Below are positions 33,160 through 46,439 of a DNA stretch of 64,000 bases, one piece after another. The translations under genes were made by a program, and so were the position numbers. How positions within the stretch are numbered: position 1 is the first letter of the stretch; every line of letters begins with the position of its first letter. The notes beneath the pieces are model-generated. The model saw nothing but the letters and a program-made list of their open reading frames with translations. It made no database searches and had not been told where the DNA came from. Source of the DNA: Rehmannia glutinosa (taxonomy: Eukaryota > Streptophyta > Magnoliopsida > Lamiales > Orobanchaceae). The stretch spans positions 18,514,317 to 18,578,316 of the forward strand of contig CM071931.1 in NCBI GenBank assembly GCA_016081115.2. Reading direction: 5' to 3'.

Positions 33160-34330
33160 ATGGGAAAATTAAAGACCATTGAAACATTCTTTAAGAAAAA
33201 AGATGAATAGAGTCAAGATAACTCTACAACTCTTCCATGCAGTTTGAGTCATCCAACATCAAGTCACCTAACAATTGATCCATCAAATCTCAAATCTTCA
33301 TATCTTGAACCGGATAGGTCAAAACACCAATGGTTAAATGCTTCACAAATGGATGCTTGTCATTTAGAAGGGATCCTAGATTGCGTCCTCTAATTTGGGA
33401 TTTTCCTATAAATCAAAGAGATGAAATTCGTCAAGCTTATCTCAAGGTTGGTCCATATCAACCAAGACTTCCACAAGATGCTTATCCATTTTCTATTGGT
33501 AAAAGTCAATATCGTCAATTTCAACTTTCTTGGTTTAACCTATATCCTGCTTGGTTGGAGTATTCCAAAGCACATGATGCTATTTAATATTTGCCATGCT
33601 GTATTATTGGAAAGCAATCTTCAGGCTGCTCAAGTTCACATATATTTATTGAGCACGATTTCAGAAATTGGAATAAAGTAAATAGTGGATCTGATTGTGT
33701 TCTTTTGAACCATGTGGGTAAATGTTCCAATTCACCACATTATGATTATGTGAAATATTGTGACGACTTGGCAAAATAATCTCAACATATTGATACCATT
33801 TTCAAAAGATAATTATCAGAAGAAATTAAGAATAACCGACTAAGACTAAAGGTTTCGATTGATTCTATAAAATGGTTGACATTTCAAGATTGTAAATATA
33901 GAGGTCATGATAAAAGTCAAAGTTTGAGGAATCGAGGAAAACTTTATTGAAATATTGAAGCTTTTGGGGTCTTACAATGACAACGTTCAAAAGCTTATTT
34001 TGGAGAATACTCCATGGGTTGCAAAGTATATATCCATAAATATTCAACAAGACATTCTACATATTCTTGTAAAAATGTAAGAAAGGCAATTAGAAAAGAA
34101 ATTGGAGATGCCAAATTTTGCACTTATTGATGAAAGCTCGAGGCAAATCAGAGAAAGAGCAAATGTCTATTGTCTTGCAGTTTATTAGTAAGGATGGTTT
34201 TGTTTCAGAAAGGTTCTTTGATATTGAGCATGTTACTGATACTTGAGCATGGTTTTGTTCAAGAAAGGTTCCTGGATATTGAGCATGTTCTTTGATATTG
34301 AGTATAGTTTTGTTCAAGAAAGGTTTCTCT
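33160..34330 (+). pseudogene. hAT transposase (TTF / zinc finger MYM-type 1-like), decayed
   Basis: The ATG at 33160 gives MGKLKTIETFFKKKDE then a stop. Later frames contain the TTF zinc-finger block RDPRLRPLIWDFPINQRDEIRQAYL, QPRLPQDAYPFSIG, FNLYPAWLEYSKAHDA (33330-33587), then FRNWNKVNSGSDCVLLNHVGKCSNSPHYDYVKYCDDL (33591-33779). They continue NNRLRLKVSIDSIKWLTFQ, FRG-like RGHDKS, KAIRKEIGDAKFC and the FVQERF block (33820-34280). This is the N-terminal half of plant TTF-type hAT transposases. The catalytic C-terminal half and hAT dimerisation domain are absent. At least four frameshifts or stops exist. Confidence 0.85.
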
Positions 34331-34340
34331 CAAATCCTCT

Positions 34341-34545
34341 TGACTATGAATGGAATATGATAACATTAAATATGCAAAAATGAGAATTAGCTGACTCCAT
34401 CTCCATTGTATAACATTCAGCTTTCAATTTCATAACTAATGGATATTGAATAACTAAGACTTTTCTCTGAAACTATTCAAATGTGATAGAAAAATAGCCA
34501 AATACAAATATGAATTGTGAATATTGCTCATTTGAAGAATACACT
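34341..34545. other. Short unassigned stretch between hAT remnant and gypsy LTR
   Basis: AT-rich, no ORF. It may be decayed hAT transposase interior. Confidence 0.35.
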
Positions 34546-37500
34546 TGTGAAGCCCCGATTTTTCTGAGCTTATAATTGATTCTTATTGTCGTCTATGTAT
34601 TTGATCGACTATTTTACCGCGTCACTTTGACGGGTAATTATTAATAATATATATATTTTGTATTTTATTTCATTTCATTTATTACTTGTGATCATGATCT
34701 TCATTAATTCTATTTCTCATTTATGATCACTTGATTGATCATTATTACTATTTTTGTATTTATTAGTCACCTTAGAATTTTAAGAGACTATTTATTTTAG
34801 AGACTTTTACCTTATAGAATTAAGACTTTGAAGACTAGACCTTGACATCACCTTGAAAAAGATTTCAAGACTTGAAGGAAATTTTGAAGATTTGGACTAC
34901 AAGGTAAGAATTGGACACTAGAACCCTTCTTTCCTCTTCTTTCTATTTTTTTTTCAAATTTTAACACCCCTTTTTCATTTTTGAGAAATAGGGGCTGACC
35001 TTAGGTGATTTGGAGTTGAACCAAAAATTCCAAATTTAAAGCTTCAACTAGTCTCCAATCACCTACTACACAAGGTAAAGTGTAGTCTTTCTCATTTTCT
35101 TATCTCCTTCTTTTTCTAATTTTAATTTTTCTAACTCCAGATTTTTGATATTTGGGCTGACCTAAGTGACCTCATCCAAAAATTGTGAAATTTATCCGTT
35201 TATTTCACAATTTTCCAATTTTAAGGTGGGTGGAAAAATACTTTCCAACTTATAGGTGTTTTTATTAAAATGCATGTAGAATTTTGATCATGAGCCCTTG
35301 AGATATATAATCTATGTATTGCATGTCAATTTTATGTATCAAATCATGAAAATTCTCAAGATTTGCTCAAAATTGCTATTTATTGAATTTTAGGTGCATG
35401 CATGTACAATTTAATGTTCTATTTGATGAATTCTTGTATGTATTGGACATGCATGTGTATGATCTTTGAAATCCATGTTTTGGATGACTTATAACCTGGA
35501 AAAGTCGAGCATAATTGATTAAATTTCAATTTTGGACTTAAAAATGTAAAAATGGAAAGTTGGTGGACTAAATTGCAAGAAAAAATGAAAGTTAAAGGAC
35601 CCCTCTGTAAATTTCGAATTTTGGGACTGTACTCAGGTTCAAAAATGACTTTTGGACATTTTAATAAAGTTTTAAGAGTTTTAAGATAAATAAAATCAAC
35701 CTTTAAAAGCCCAAGGACTAGATTGTAAAATTTTGAAAGTTTAAGGGCTATTTTGCAAATTTTGAAACTGTACCAGACCTTAACTTTAAAATTTGAAATT
35801 TTTACTCTTAAGGTACTGGAAATGACATATTTTAAATGTATTCCAAAAAAATCCAAGTGTTTAGGGCTTGGAAAGTAATTTTACTAAAATTGAGGGACTA
35901 AAGTGTAAAAGATTAAACTTGAGGACCCAAATAAAATTTCCAGGACTTATGCAGCCCATGCACCTGGAAATACTAATTTAACTATAATATAATTATATTT
36001 TGGACCCAAGGTTCAAATTTCATAATAATTGGACCCCTAAAAGCGTTAAAGGCAATTATTTCAAAATGGGACAAAAATGACATTTTCAAAGGTTAAGGGA
36101 CCTACACCTATTTCTTTAAAAACTGCTTTTGTCCCAATATCCTACTAACTTTAGTGACAGTTTCCAACTGGAATCACATTAAAAGCCCTTCCGGTTTGTG
36201 AGTTCCGAATATTTTAACCTTAAGGTCCGAAATGACAATTTTTATAAATTTGGGGCCAATGTGAGAATTTTATAAAAACTCGACCTCAAAACTTTAAAAA
36301 CCTGAATCTCTGGACAATTTGGAGGATTTAGGAACTGACCTCATAATTTTTCAAGGTCGGGATATTTATTTATTCAATTTTTAACCCCAAAAGTGTTGGT
36401 TTTTACAAAACGGGGCTAAATTGAAAATTTTCTTTTATAAAGGACCTAACTCAAATTATTTTCTATTTTACTAAAATAGCCCTGGACACTCTGACTTGGA
36501 GATTTGATTAAAGTATTTTATTTTCCCTAAAAACCCTTGACTTATCGGATCAATTTGACCGATTAATACCCGATCGCGGAGCGACTTCCTCGCCTTGCGA
36601 TTTTGAATATATAACGGGACTTATGTTCCACCTAATCTTTCAAGATATAGAAGGTTGCTTATCCTTCCGATAATCATCTTCATCCAAAAACTCCACCAAC
36701 GCCTTAATTGCCACTCGCGTTTTCAAAATTTTTTTCAATCGCTTCTGAATCAATAATACTGATCGCCTGGTTGACTACCCGAACTTGTATTTACTTTCCG
36801 CTGAGTCAACTTGGTGTGTCGAGCTCACGATCGGAATGGATACGTCGGGGATTGAACCGGGCAGCTGGCCATTCTTGCTATTCCACTCTTCCCCCATCGC
36901 CCCTAATCCCCATGGCGAGGGACGGAGTTTGTCCAAGGGAAGCGGGTCGTAGTACTTGAGGTATAATCATGATTATGACAATTCGGGCCTAGCTAGTTCT
37001 ACGTGGATTTGTCTTTGCCTATGGAGCGATAATGTGACATGGTCTTGGACCATCTTGCTCGGGAGTTACAAGGAAGAACGAAAGAATCGCTCGATCGATC
37101 CACACGATTCCGGAGTTATCGGACCCATTTGGTTGGCGCTACAAATTCGCACGCAACCGCTACTTGTTTTGCATTGGTTGGCGCTACAAACCGTATGCAA
37201 CCATTATTTGCCTTGCATGGGATTGGCGTTACATTTCCGCACGCTATCCTACCTGTCTTGATGAATCACATAGTGCTTGTGTGACCATGAATTGTTTTCT
37301 TGAATCGTATAAGTATATTACTTAAATATATTTATCACGACGCTTGTGGATCGTGTGTGAATTCATGCATCATACTCACGCGTTTTTCATATAATGTTTT
37401 TCGCATTAATCGTATATCGCCACACTTGCACACGATCACCCCATCCATCGAGATTTGTCTCATCCCCAAATTTGTTTTCTAACCTTTAGATGAGGACTTC

Positions 37501-37869
37501 GTTGAAGATCTTTGAATCGGCCTTGGATTGAGCCCTTGTACTCCGCTTGTTGGATTTACTACTTCTTGTTGTTATTGATGGACTCATTTCTTTTGATTCT
37601 TTGTTGGACTATTTTATTTTCTTTTCATCCGGTTTTGTAGAATCGAAGGGCGTAGGACCCTTTGACTTTTAAGTTGTTATCTTTGGCTGATTTTCGAGGA
37701 TGTAATTTGGATTGTGGATGTTGTGGACTGTAAGTTGTAATTGTACTTGTTCTTTTTATTCCGCCGCTATTGACTATGTTTCATTGGGTTCTCGATGATA
37801 TTCATCTAGACTATTTGGTTATTTATATTTAAGTTGTGGATCGTCGTCGCGTCCCGTTTGGGCGTGATG
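34546..37869 (+). repeat. Gypsy LTR 1
   Basis: A direct repeat of 42122-45445. Near its 3' end it carries about three copies of a roughly 43-bp unit beginning GGTTGGCG(C/T)TACA (37130-37250). Minus-strand ORFs here (for example 35419-35856) are not genes. Confidence 0.93.
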
Positions 37870-37876
37870 ATTAGAG

Positions 37877-37888
37877 TGGTATCAAAGC
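37877..37888 (+). promoter_or_regulatory. Gypsy primer binding site, copy 1
   Basis: TGGTATCAAAGC lies seven bases after LTR1 and matches the tRNA-iMet 3' end with one change; copy 2 at 45453-45464 is the perfect TGGTATCAGAGC. Confidence 0.85.
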
Positions 37889-38177
37889 TCGGCTAGTAAG
37901 ATGGAAACTTACACCGTGACGACCAGGATAGGACCCTCGGTCTGTGTTTTGGGTAGTACCGCGACTTGACTCATTAAGTGTGAAATCGATTTCAAACTGG
38001 CATAGAACCGCCTTATTAATGATTGAACTAAGTTCGAACGCATATTTTGAGGTTCCATAGTCATACTTGTCTTGACATAGTTGATTCTTGACTGACTTTC
38101 TTTATTCACTCTTTCCTTATTCTCTTCTTATCTTTTCTCTACCTTTGACTGATCCGCCTTAGTTTTGTTTGATCAGG

Positions 38178-38869
38178 ATGGAGCCGGCACCACCTTCTTG
38201 GTGGGACGTTTTTCATGCCCGTCTTTGGCCGAGCGGGAGTACTACCGACACCGATGATTCACCGGCACCGGGAGAGTGATCGAGCGACCTCGAGCTATCC
38301 GAGGAGCGCCGATATGAGGACGACGGCGCTTGGCAAGGAGCCAAGATGAAAAGAGCGAGTTGACCACTATCATTAAGGACCGCGACAACACCATACGAGC
38401 GCGGGAGGATCAGATACAGGATATCCAAGAGCGCTTGGATAATATGCGAGAGAAAATGAAAAGGGCAAGTGACGGCCGCCAGAAATGGAAGATTGACGCC
38501 CGCCTATCCCGCGACACCGTTGAGAGCTTGGAGGAGACCCTCATCAAGCAGATGACAGTGATAGAGGACCTTACACAGGCCCTAGCTCAGAGAGACACCG
38601 CGCTGGAGGCTGCTCTGGCAGATAATGCACAACCATTGCCACCACCCGAGGTGGAGCCCGTACCCGACGCCGAGGAGGATCCTGAGGAGGATCCAGTCGA
38701 GGTCGGAGAGCCTGAGGCACTTGAGGCTGCTCTACTTGATGATGCTCAGGGATTCGAGCAGTGGTTGGATTTCGTTGATTGGCCTGAGGTCGAGGCGCCA
38801 CCTCAGCCCGACCAGGCCATGATTATGGACATAGCTGCGAGTGACGATGATGGCGATCTCATTGATTAG
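38178..38869 (+). pseudogene. Gypsy copy 1: acidic coiled-coil ORF in the gag position
   Basis: The first ATG (38178) gives MEPAPPSWWDVFHARLWPSG and then a stop after about 33 codons; the next frame is open from 38330 to 38869 (179 codons). It has a charged helix (DEKSELTTIIKDRDNTIRAR, NMREKMKRA, VESLEETLIKQMTVIEDL) and an acidic tail (EDPEEDPVEVGEPEALEAAL) ending DDDGDLID. I see no CCHC zinc knuckle, no retrotransposon gag core and no D-(S/T)-G protease motif before RT begins. The same ORF occurs in copy 2, so it pre-dates the duplication. Its function is unknown; it may be a replaced or captured sequence. Confidence 0.65.
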
Positions 38870-39066
38870 TTAGCTTGATTGTCAGTTTGTACTTTCGTTG
38901 TTGTAGACGCTTACTCCAGTGTTGTACCTTACTTTAATTGTACTAGATTCAGTTGTATTTTGGTTCAAATGTAGCTTTGACTCAGTGCTACTATTGTTGT
39001 ACTTCATGGGTGTATTCAAGTTTTACATTAATGGATATGCCTTTCCATTACTGTTGACTCTACGTC
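38870..39066 (+). other. Spacer between coiled-coil ORF and pol
   Basis: T-rich sequence resembling a plant 3' UTR. No protease codons could be read here in any frame. Confidence 0.4.
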
Positions 39067-40500
39067 TTGGTTATCATCTCCACCATGAAAGCAAGAAAGG
39101 CAATCGCTAGAGGGGCACAAGGATACTTGGCATTTGTAATTAACAAACCCAAGGTTGAGACACAAATCAACCAAGTACCTATAGTATCAGAATACACGGA
39201 TGTATTTCCACAAGAACTCACCACTGTCCCTCCAGATAGGGAAGTTGAGTTCACCATCGAGGTGTTACCGGGGACTGCCCCGATTGCTAGAACACCGTAT
39301 AGAATGGCTCCCCTTGAATTACAAGAGTTGAAAACGCAATTACAGAAACTGATGGATGTGGGATTTATCTGACCGAGTACGTCTCCGTGGGGAGCACCTG
39401 TGCTGTTCGTCAAAAAGAAAGATGGCACCTTAAGATTATGTATAGATTATCATGGTCTTAATAGCGTGACCATCAAGAACAAATATCCCCTCCCGAGGAT
39501 AGACGAATTGTTTGATCAACTCCAAGGAGTGACAATGTACTCAAGTTTGATTTACAACAAGGATATTACCAATCAAGATCCGCAAAGAAGATATTTCAAA
39601 AGCGCATTTCAAACCCGATATGGACACTACGAGTTTGTAGTGAGGCCTTTCGTCCGACGAATGCATGGCGGCATTTATGGACACGATGAATCGAGTCTTC
39701 CAACCTTATCTCGGATCAATTCGTTGTGATATTCATTGATGACATACTCGTATACTCTAAGTCTAGAGAAGAGCATGAACGTCATTTGAAAATCGTTTGG
39801 AGACACTACGAGCATAAGTTGTATGCCAAATTCAGCAAGTGCGAATTTTGGCTTAGTGAAGTCGCGTTCTTGGGACACATAGTATCCTAAGACCTTTGGG
39901 ATTGCAAAGTAGATCCTTGAAGGTATAGATAAAGGTGGTTGATTGAAACAACCCGAGTCCAGAACGGAAATCGGGAGTTTCTAGGACTAGCTGGATATTA
40001 TCCAAGATTTATCCAGGATTTCTCCAAGATATTTAGGACCACTCACTCGACTAACCCAGAAGCAAGTCAAGTTTGAGTGGAATGACAAATGCGAGGTGAG
40101 TTTCCAAGAGCCGAAGAAAAGACTTACTACAGCTCCAGTCTTAGCCCTTCCAAAGGAAACCGAAAACTTCGTCGTCTACAGTGACGCCTCAAAGAAAGGA
40201 CTAGGGGAAGTGCTCATGCAGGAAGGAAAAGTTATCGCTTATACATCACGAAAGCTCAAGCCGTATGAAGCCAATTATCCAATGCATGACTTGGAATTGG
40301 CAGCGATAGTGTTCGCGTTGAAGAAATGGAGACACTATCTCTACGGAGCAACATTCACGGTTTTCACGGATCATAAGAGCTTGAAGTATCTATTCTCCCA
40401 GAAAGACCTCAATCTGAGGCAACGGAGATGGATGGAGTTGATTGAAGACTATCACTTTGATATTCAATACCATCGGGAAAGCTAACGTCGAAAGGCACGC
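39067..40500 (+). pseudogene. Gypsy copy 1 RT and RNase H (frameshifted)
   Basis: The first frame (39067-39372) runs IPTV-type PIVSEYTDVFPQELTTVPPDREVEFTIEVLPGTAPIARTPYRMAPLEL, then a TGA where relatives have Arg. RT continues VLFVKKKDGTLRLCIDYHGLN, NKYPLPRIDELFDQLQG (39400-39729) and the IFIDDILVYS catalytic block near 39740 in a shifted frame. RNase H at 40096-40485 shows FVVYSDASKKGLGEVLMQ, LKPYEANYPMHDLELAAIVFALKKWRHYLYG and FTVFTDHKSLKYLF. All these are standard Ty3/gypsy blocks. Confidence 0.92.
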
Positions 40501-40619
40501 TCTGCGAGTAAAGGCGAGCTTAGCCAGACTTATGATTTGAGAGTGGGATTCATTAGAAGAGCTGAGCAATTGGAATCTAACGAGAACCAATACTCAGATT
40601 TCATGTGCTAACATTTCGG

Positions 40620-42087
40620 TTAAACCCGATCTGCTGAATGAGATCAAAGAAGCACAAGGGAAAGATGCGCATCTTCAAAAACTGAAGGAGAAGATACTTA
40701 AAGGAGAGAGATCAAAATTCTCGGTACACGAAGATGGGGTTATCAGATTCCGGAATCGAGTGTGTGTACCGAACAATGAACATATTAGGAATAGAATCCT
40801 AGCAGAGGCACACCGTTCAAAATACACTATACATCCTGGAGGAAACAAGATGTATAAGGATTTGAAATGGAGTTATTGGTGGGTAAACATGAAGAACAAG
40901 GTAGCGGAATTCATTGCGAGATGTTTGACTTGTCAACGAGTAAAAGCAGAACACCAACGACCATCTGGTTTACTACAACCATTGAGAATTCCCGAGTGGA
41001 AATGGGAACACATAACGATGGACTTTGTGACGGATCTACCAAGGACCAGAGGAGGCCATGATGCTATTTGGGTAGTTGTAGACCGACTCACGAAATCTGC
41101 ACACTTTTTACCCATCAAGAAAAATGATAGCTTGCAAAACCTTGCACATATTTATATCCGAGAAATCATTCGACTGCATGGAGTACCAGTCGACATAGTA
41201 TCCGACAGAGACCCGAGGTTTGTCTCCAGATTTTGGAAGTGCTTGCACGAGGAATGGGTACCTCACTAAGTTTCAAAGACAAAGAAAGACATCCACAAAC
41301 CGATGGGACGACCGAGCGAACAATTCAAACCCTTGAAGATATGTTGCGAGCCTGCACATTGGATTTCCAAGAAAGTTGGGATTCGCACTTACCATTAGCC
41401 GAGTTCGCCACAATAACAAGTTATCAGGCCACGATTGGGATGGCACCCTACGAGGCATTATATGGGAGAAAATGTAGATCCCCACTACACTGGGAGATTG
41501 ATGACCAATGGACTCCGAAAGAGAAACGAAAGTCGCCCTCGATCCCAAAGGTCGACTTAGTTCAGGAGGCCATGGACAAGGTCAAGCTGATCAAGGAGCG
41601 GATTTGCACAGCTCAGAGCCGCCAAAAGAGTTACGCGGACAAGAGAAGAAAGGATTTGGAATTTGAAGTCGGAGATGAAGTATTTCTCAGACACTCACCA
41701 CGGAAAGGATTGATTAATCCGAAGAAAGGAGGCAAGTTGAGTCCGAGATATGTTGGACCTTACAAGATTTTACAAAGGATCGGGAAGTTAGCCTACCGAC
41801 TCGAGTTACCAGCACCATATACAGGAATGCACGATGTATTCCACGTGTCGAGACTGAAGAAGTATCAACCAGATCCCGAGCATATCATCACTCAAGATAC
41901 TCCTCCTCTAATGGAAAATCTATCCTACACCGAGAGACCGATCCGGATCATTGATCAGCAGATACAACGGTTGCGTAAGAGAGAAATTTCGATGGTTAAA
42001 GTGGTATGGCAGAACCACAACCGAGATGAAGACGCAACGTGGGAGATGGAAGAAGACATGAGGAATCAATATCCAGAACTATTCTGA
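40620..42087 (+). pseudogene. Gypsy copy 1 integrase with chromodomain (two open frames)
   Basis: The first frame (40760-41269) holds the HHCC finger (HRSKYTIHPGGNKMY...CLTCQRVK), the first Asp (ITMDFVTDLP) and the second (DIVSDRDPRF). The second frame (41233-42087, 284 codons) holds HPQTDGTTERTIQTLEDML with the catalytic Glu, the GDEVFL and KLSPRYVGPYKIL blocks, HDVFHVSRLKKY, and a C-terminal chromodomain: RPIRIIDQQIQRLRKREISMVKVVWQNH...ATWEMEEDM. The frames overlap at the second Asp-Glu interval, so one frameshift separates them. The chromodomain places it in the chromoviruses (Tekay/Del style), which target heterochromatin. Confidence 0.93.
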
Positions 42088-42106
42088 ACTTGGGGACCAA
42101 ATTCTT

Positions 42107-42121
42107 TTAAGGAGGGGAGGA
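42107..42121 (+). promoter_or_regulatory. Gypsy polypurine tract
   Basis: AAGGAGGGGAGGA lies immediately before LTR2, the usual site for plus-strand priming. Confidence 0.85.
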
Positions 42122-45100
42122 TGTGAAGCCCCGATTTTTCCGAGCTTATAATTGATTCTTATTGTCGTCTATGTATTTGATCGACTATTTTACCGTGTCA
42201 CTTTGACGGGTAATTATTAATAATATATATATTTTGTATTTTATTTCATTTCATTTACTACTTGTGATCATGATCTTCATTAATTCTATTTCTCATTTAT
42301 GATCACTTGATTGATCATTATTACTATTTTTGTATTTATTAGTCACCTTAGAATTTTAAGAGACTATTTATTTTAGAGACTTTTACCTTATAGAATTAAG
42401 ACTTTGAAGACTAGAGCTTGACATCACCTTGAAAAAGATTTCAAGACTTGAAGGAAATTTTGAAGATTTGGACTACAAGGTAAGAATTGGACACTAGAAC
42501 CCTTCTTTCCTCTTCTTTCTATTTTTTTCACATTTTAACACCCCTTTTTCATTTTTGAGAAATAGGGGCTGACCTTAGGTGATTTGGAGTTGAACCAAAA
42601 ATTCCAAATTTAAAGCTTCAACTAGTCTCCAATCACCTACTACACAAGGTAAAGTGTAGTCTTTCTCATTTTCTTATCTCCTTCTTTTTCTCCTTAATTT
42701 TTCTCTCATTTTTCTAACTCCAAATTTTTGATATTTGGGCTGACCTAAGTGACCTCATCCAAAAATTGTGAAATTTATCCTTTTATTTCACAATTTTCCA
42801 ATTTTAAGGTGGGTGGAAAAATACTTTCCAACTTCTAGGTGTTTTTATTAAAATACATGTAGAATTTTGATCATGAGCCCTTGAGATATATAATCTATGT
42901 ATTACATGTCAATTTTATGTATCAAATCATGAAAACTTTCAAGAGTTGCTCAAATTTGCTATTTATTGAATTTTAGGTGCATGCATGTACAATTAATGTT
43001 CTATTTGATGAATTCTTGTATGTATTGGACATGCATGTGTATGATCTTTGAAATCCAGGTTTTGGATGACTTATAACCTAGAAAAGTCGAGCATAATTGA
43101 TTAAATTTCAATTTTGGACTTAAAAATGTAAAAATGGAAAGTTGGTGGACTAAATTGCAAGAAAATGAAAGTTAAAGGACCCCTCTACAAATTTCGAATT
43201 TTGGGACTGTACTCGGGTTCAAAAATAACTTTTGGACATTTTAATAAAGTTTTAAGACTTTTAAGATAAATAAAATCAACCTTTAAAAGCCCAAGGACTA
43301 GATTGTAAAATTTTGAAAGTTTAAGGGCTACTTTGCAAATTTTGAAACTGTACCAGACCTTAACTTTAAAATTTGAATTTTTTACTCTTAAGGTACTGGA
43401 AATGACATATTTTAAATGTATTCCAAAAAAATCCAAGTGTTTAGGGCTTGGAAAGTAATTTTACTAAAATTGAGGGACTAAAGTGTAAAAGATTAAACTT
43501 GAGGACCCAAATGAAATTTCCAGGACTTATGCAGCCCATGCACCTGGAAATACTAATTTAACTTAAATTTAATTATATTTTGGACCCAAGGTTCAAATTT
43601 CATAACAATTGGACCTCTAAAAGCCTTAAAGGCAATTATTTCAAAATGGGACAAAAATGATATTTTCAAAAGTTAAGGGACCTACACCTATTTCTTTTAA
43701 AAACTGCTTTTGTCCCAATATCCTACTAACCTTAGTGACATTTTCCAACTGGAATCACTTTAAAATCCCTTCCGGTTTGTGAGTTCCAAATATTTTAACC
43801 TTAAGGTCCGAAATGACAATTTTTACAAATTTGGGGCCAATTGGAGAATTTTATAAAAACTCGACCTCAAAACTTTAAAAAACCTGAATCTCTGGACAAT
43901 TTGGAGGATTTAGGAACTGACCTCATAATTTTTCAAGGTCGGGATATTTATTTATTCAATTTTTAACCCCAAAAGTGTTGGTTTTTACAAAACGGGGCTA
44001 AATTGAAATTTTTCTTTTATAAAGGACCTAACTCAAATTATTTTCTATTTTACTAAAATAGCCCTGGACCCTCTGACTTGGAGATTTGATTAAAGTATTT
44101 TATTTTCCCTAAAAACCCTTGACTTATCGGATCAATTTGACCGATTAATACCCGATCACGGAGCGACTTCCTCGCCTTGCGATTTTGAATCTATAACGGG
44201 ACTTATGTTCCACCTAATCTTTCAAGATATCGAAGGTTGCTTATCCTTCCGATAATCATCTTCATCCAAAACCTCCACCAACGCCATAATTGCCACTCGC
44301 GTTTTCAAAAATTTTCCTGAACTGCTTCCCTGAATCAATAATACTCGACTGTCTGGTTGACTACCTGAACTTGTATTTACTTTTCTGCTTGAGTCAACTT
44401 GGTGTGTCGAGCTCACAGTCGGAATGGATACGTCGAGGATGGAACCAGGCGACTCATTTGCTATTCCACTCTTCCGCCCCATCGCCCTAATCACGCGGTG
44501 AGGGACGGAGTTTGTCAAGGTAAGCGGGTCGTAGTACTTGAGGTATAATCATGATTATGACAATCAGGCCTAGCTAGCTCTCTTTGTGGATTTGTCTTTG
44601 CCTATGGAGCGATAAGGTGTGGTCTTGGACCATCTTGCTCGGGAGTTACAAGGAAGAACGAAGGAATCGCTATCTGATCCACACGATTCCGGAGTTATCG
44701 GACCGTTTGGTTGGCGCTACAAATCCGTATGCAACCGCTACTTGTTTTGCATTGGTTGGCGCTACAAATCCGTACGCAACCATTATTTGCCTTGCATGGG
44801 ATTGGCGTTACATTTCCGTACGCAATTCTACCTGTCTTGAATGAATCACATAGTGCCTGTGTGACCATGAACTATTTTCTTGAACTGTATAAGTATATTA
44901 CTTAAATATATTTATCACAATGCTTGTGGACTGTGTGTGAATTCATGCATCATACTCACGTGTTTTCATATAACAGTTTTCTCGCATTAACTGTATATCG
45001 CCACACTTGCACACGATCACCCCATCCACTGAGATTTATGTCTCATCCCCACCTGTTTTCTAACCTTTAGATGAGTACTTCGTTGAAGATGTTGAACCGG

Positions 45101-45445
45101 CCTTGGATTGAGCCCTTGTACTCCACTTGTTGGATTTACTACTTCTTGTTGTTATTGATGGACTCATTTATTTTGATTGTTGTTGGACTATTTTATTTTC
45201 TTTTCATTCCGGTTTGTAACTGAAGGGCGTAGGACCCTTTGACTTTTAAGTTGTTATCTTTGGCTGATTTTCGAGGATGTAATTTGGATTGTGGATGTTG
45301 TGGACTGTAAGTTGTAATTGTACTTGTTCTTTATTCCGCTGCTATTGACTATGTTTCATTGGGTTCTCGATGATATTCATCTAGACTATTTGGTTATTTA
45401 TATTTAAGTTGTGGATCGTCGTCGCGTCCCGTTTGGGGCGTGACA
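42122..45445 (+). repeat. Gypsy LTR 2
   Basis: 3324 bp, the same length as LTR1. It ends GGGGCGTGACA. It serves as the 3' LTR of copy 1 and the 5' LTR of copy 2. Confidence 0.93.
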
Positions 45446-45751
45446 GTTAGAGTGGTATCAGAGCTCGGCTAGTAAGATGGAAACTTACACCGAGCTGACC
45501 CAGGATAGGACCTCGATGCGTGTTTTGGGTAGTCGCGACTTGACTCATTAAGTGTGAAATCGATTTCAAACTGGCATAGAACCGCCTTATTAATGATTGA
45601 ACTAAGTTCGAACGCATATTTTGAGGTTCCATAGTCATACTTGTCTTGACATAGTTGATTCTTGACTGACTTTCTTTATTCACTCTTTCCTTATTCTCTT
45701 CTTATCTTTTCTCTACCTTTGGTGATCCGCCTTAGTTTTGTTTGATCGAGG

Positions 45752-46439
45752 ATGGAGCCGCACCACCTTCTTGGTGGGGCGTTTTTCATGCCCGTCTGCC
45801 GAGCGGGAGTACTACCGGACACCGATGATTCACTGGCACCGGAGAGTGATCGAGCGACCTCGAGCTATCCCGAGCGAGCGTAACAGGGACTGACAGCGCT
45901 TGGCAAGGAGCCAAGATGAAAAGAGCGAGTTGACCACTATCATTAAGGACCGCGACAACACCATACGAGCGCGGGAGGATCAGATACAGGATATCCAGGA
46001 GCGCTTGGATAATATGCGAGAGAAAATGAAAAGGGCAAGTGACGGCCGCCAGAAATGGAAGATTGACGCCCGCCTATTATCCGCGACACCGTTGAGAGCT
46101 TGGAGAGACCTCATCAAGCGGATGATGGTGATAGAGGACCTTACACAGCCCTAGCTCGAGAGAGACACCGCTGGGGAGGTCAAGCCCGCGGATAATGCAC
46201 AACCATTGCCACCACCCGAGGTGGAGCCCGTACCCGACGCCAAGGAGGATCCTGAGGAGGATCCAGTCGAGGTCGGAGAGCCTGAGGCACTTGAGGCTGC
46301 TCTACTTGATGATGCTCGGGGATTCGGCGGTGGTTGGATTTCGTTGATTGGCACGAGGTCGAGGCGCCACCTCGGCCCGACCAGGGCCATGATTATGGAC
46401 ATAGTTGCGAGTGACGATGATGGCGATCTCATTGATTAG
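45752..46439 (+). pseudogene. Gypsy copy 2: coiled-coil ORF in the gag position
   Basis: The same ORF as 38178-38869, with a start at 45752 and the SQDEKSELTTIIKDRD block at 45900. It is broken after about 60 residues of helix by indels. Many of the differences from copy 1 are at CAG/CTG sites (for example GCTCAGAGAG against GCTCGAGAGAG). The end DDDGDLID is conserved. Confidence 0.65.

Larger units (their letters stand above)
32255..34340 (+). mobile_element. hAT element (TTF-type transposase), left end and partial body
   Basis: The left terminus CAGGGGCGTTAGCCCCCC is the hAT type seen with TTF/zinc finger MYM transposases. It is followed by an AT microsatellite, a C/T-rich leader ending AAGGTGGTAAGA (possible splice donor) and an ATG at 33160. 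The 3' half of the transposase and the right terminus are missing; the gypsy element starts at 34546. Confidence 0.72.

Noticed and set aside
35419..35856. 145-codon minus-strand ORF and its copy at 43185-43436
   Set aside because: Lies inside the gypsy LTRs, is broken in the second copy, and shows no domain.
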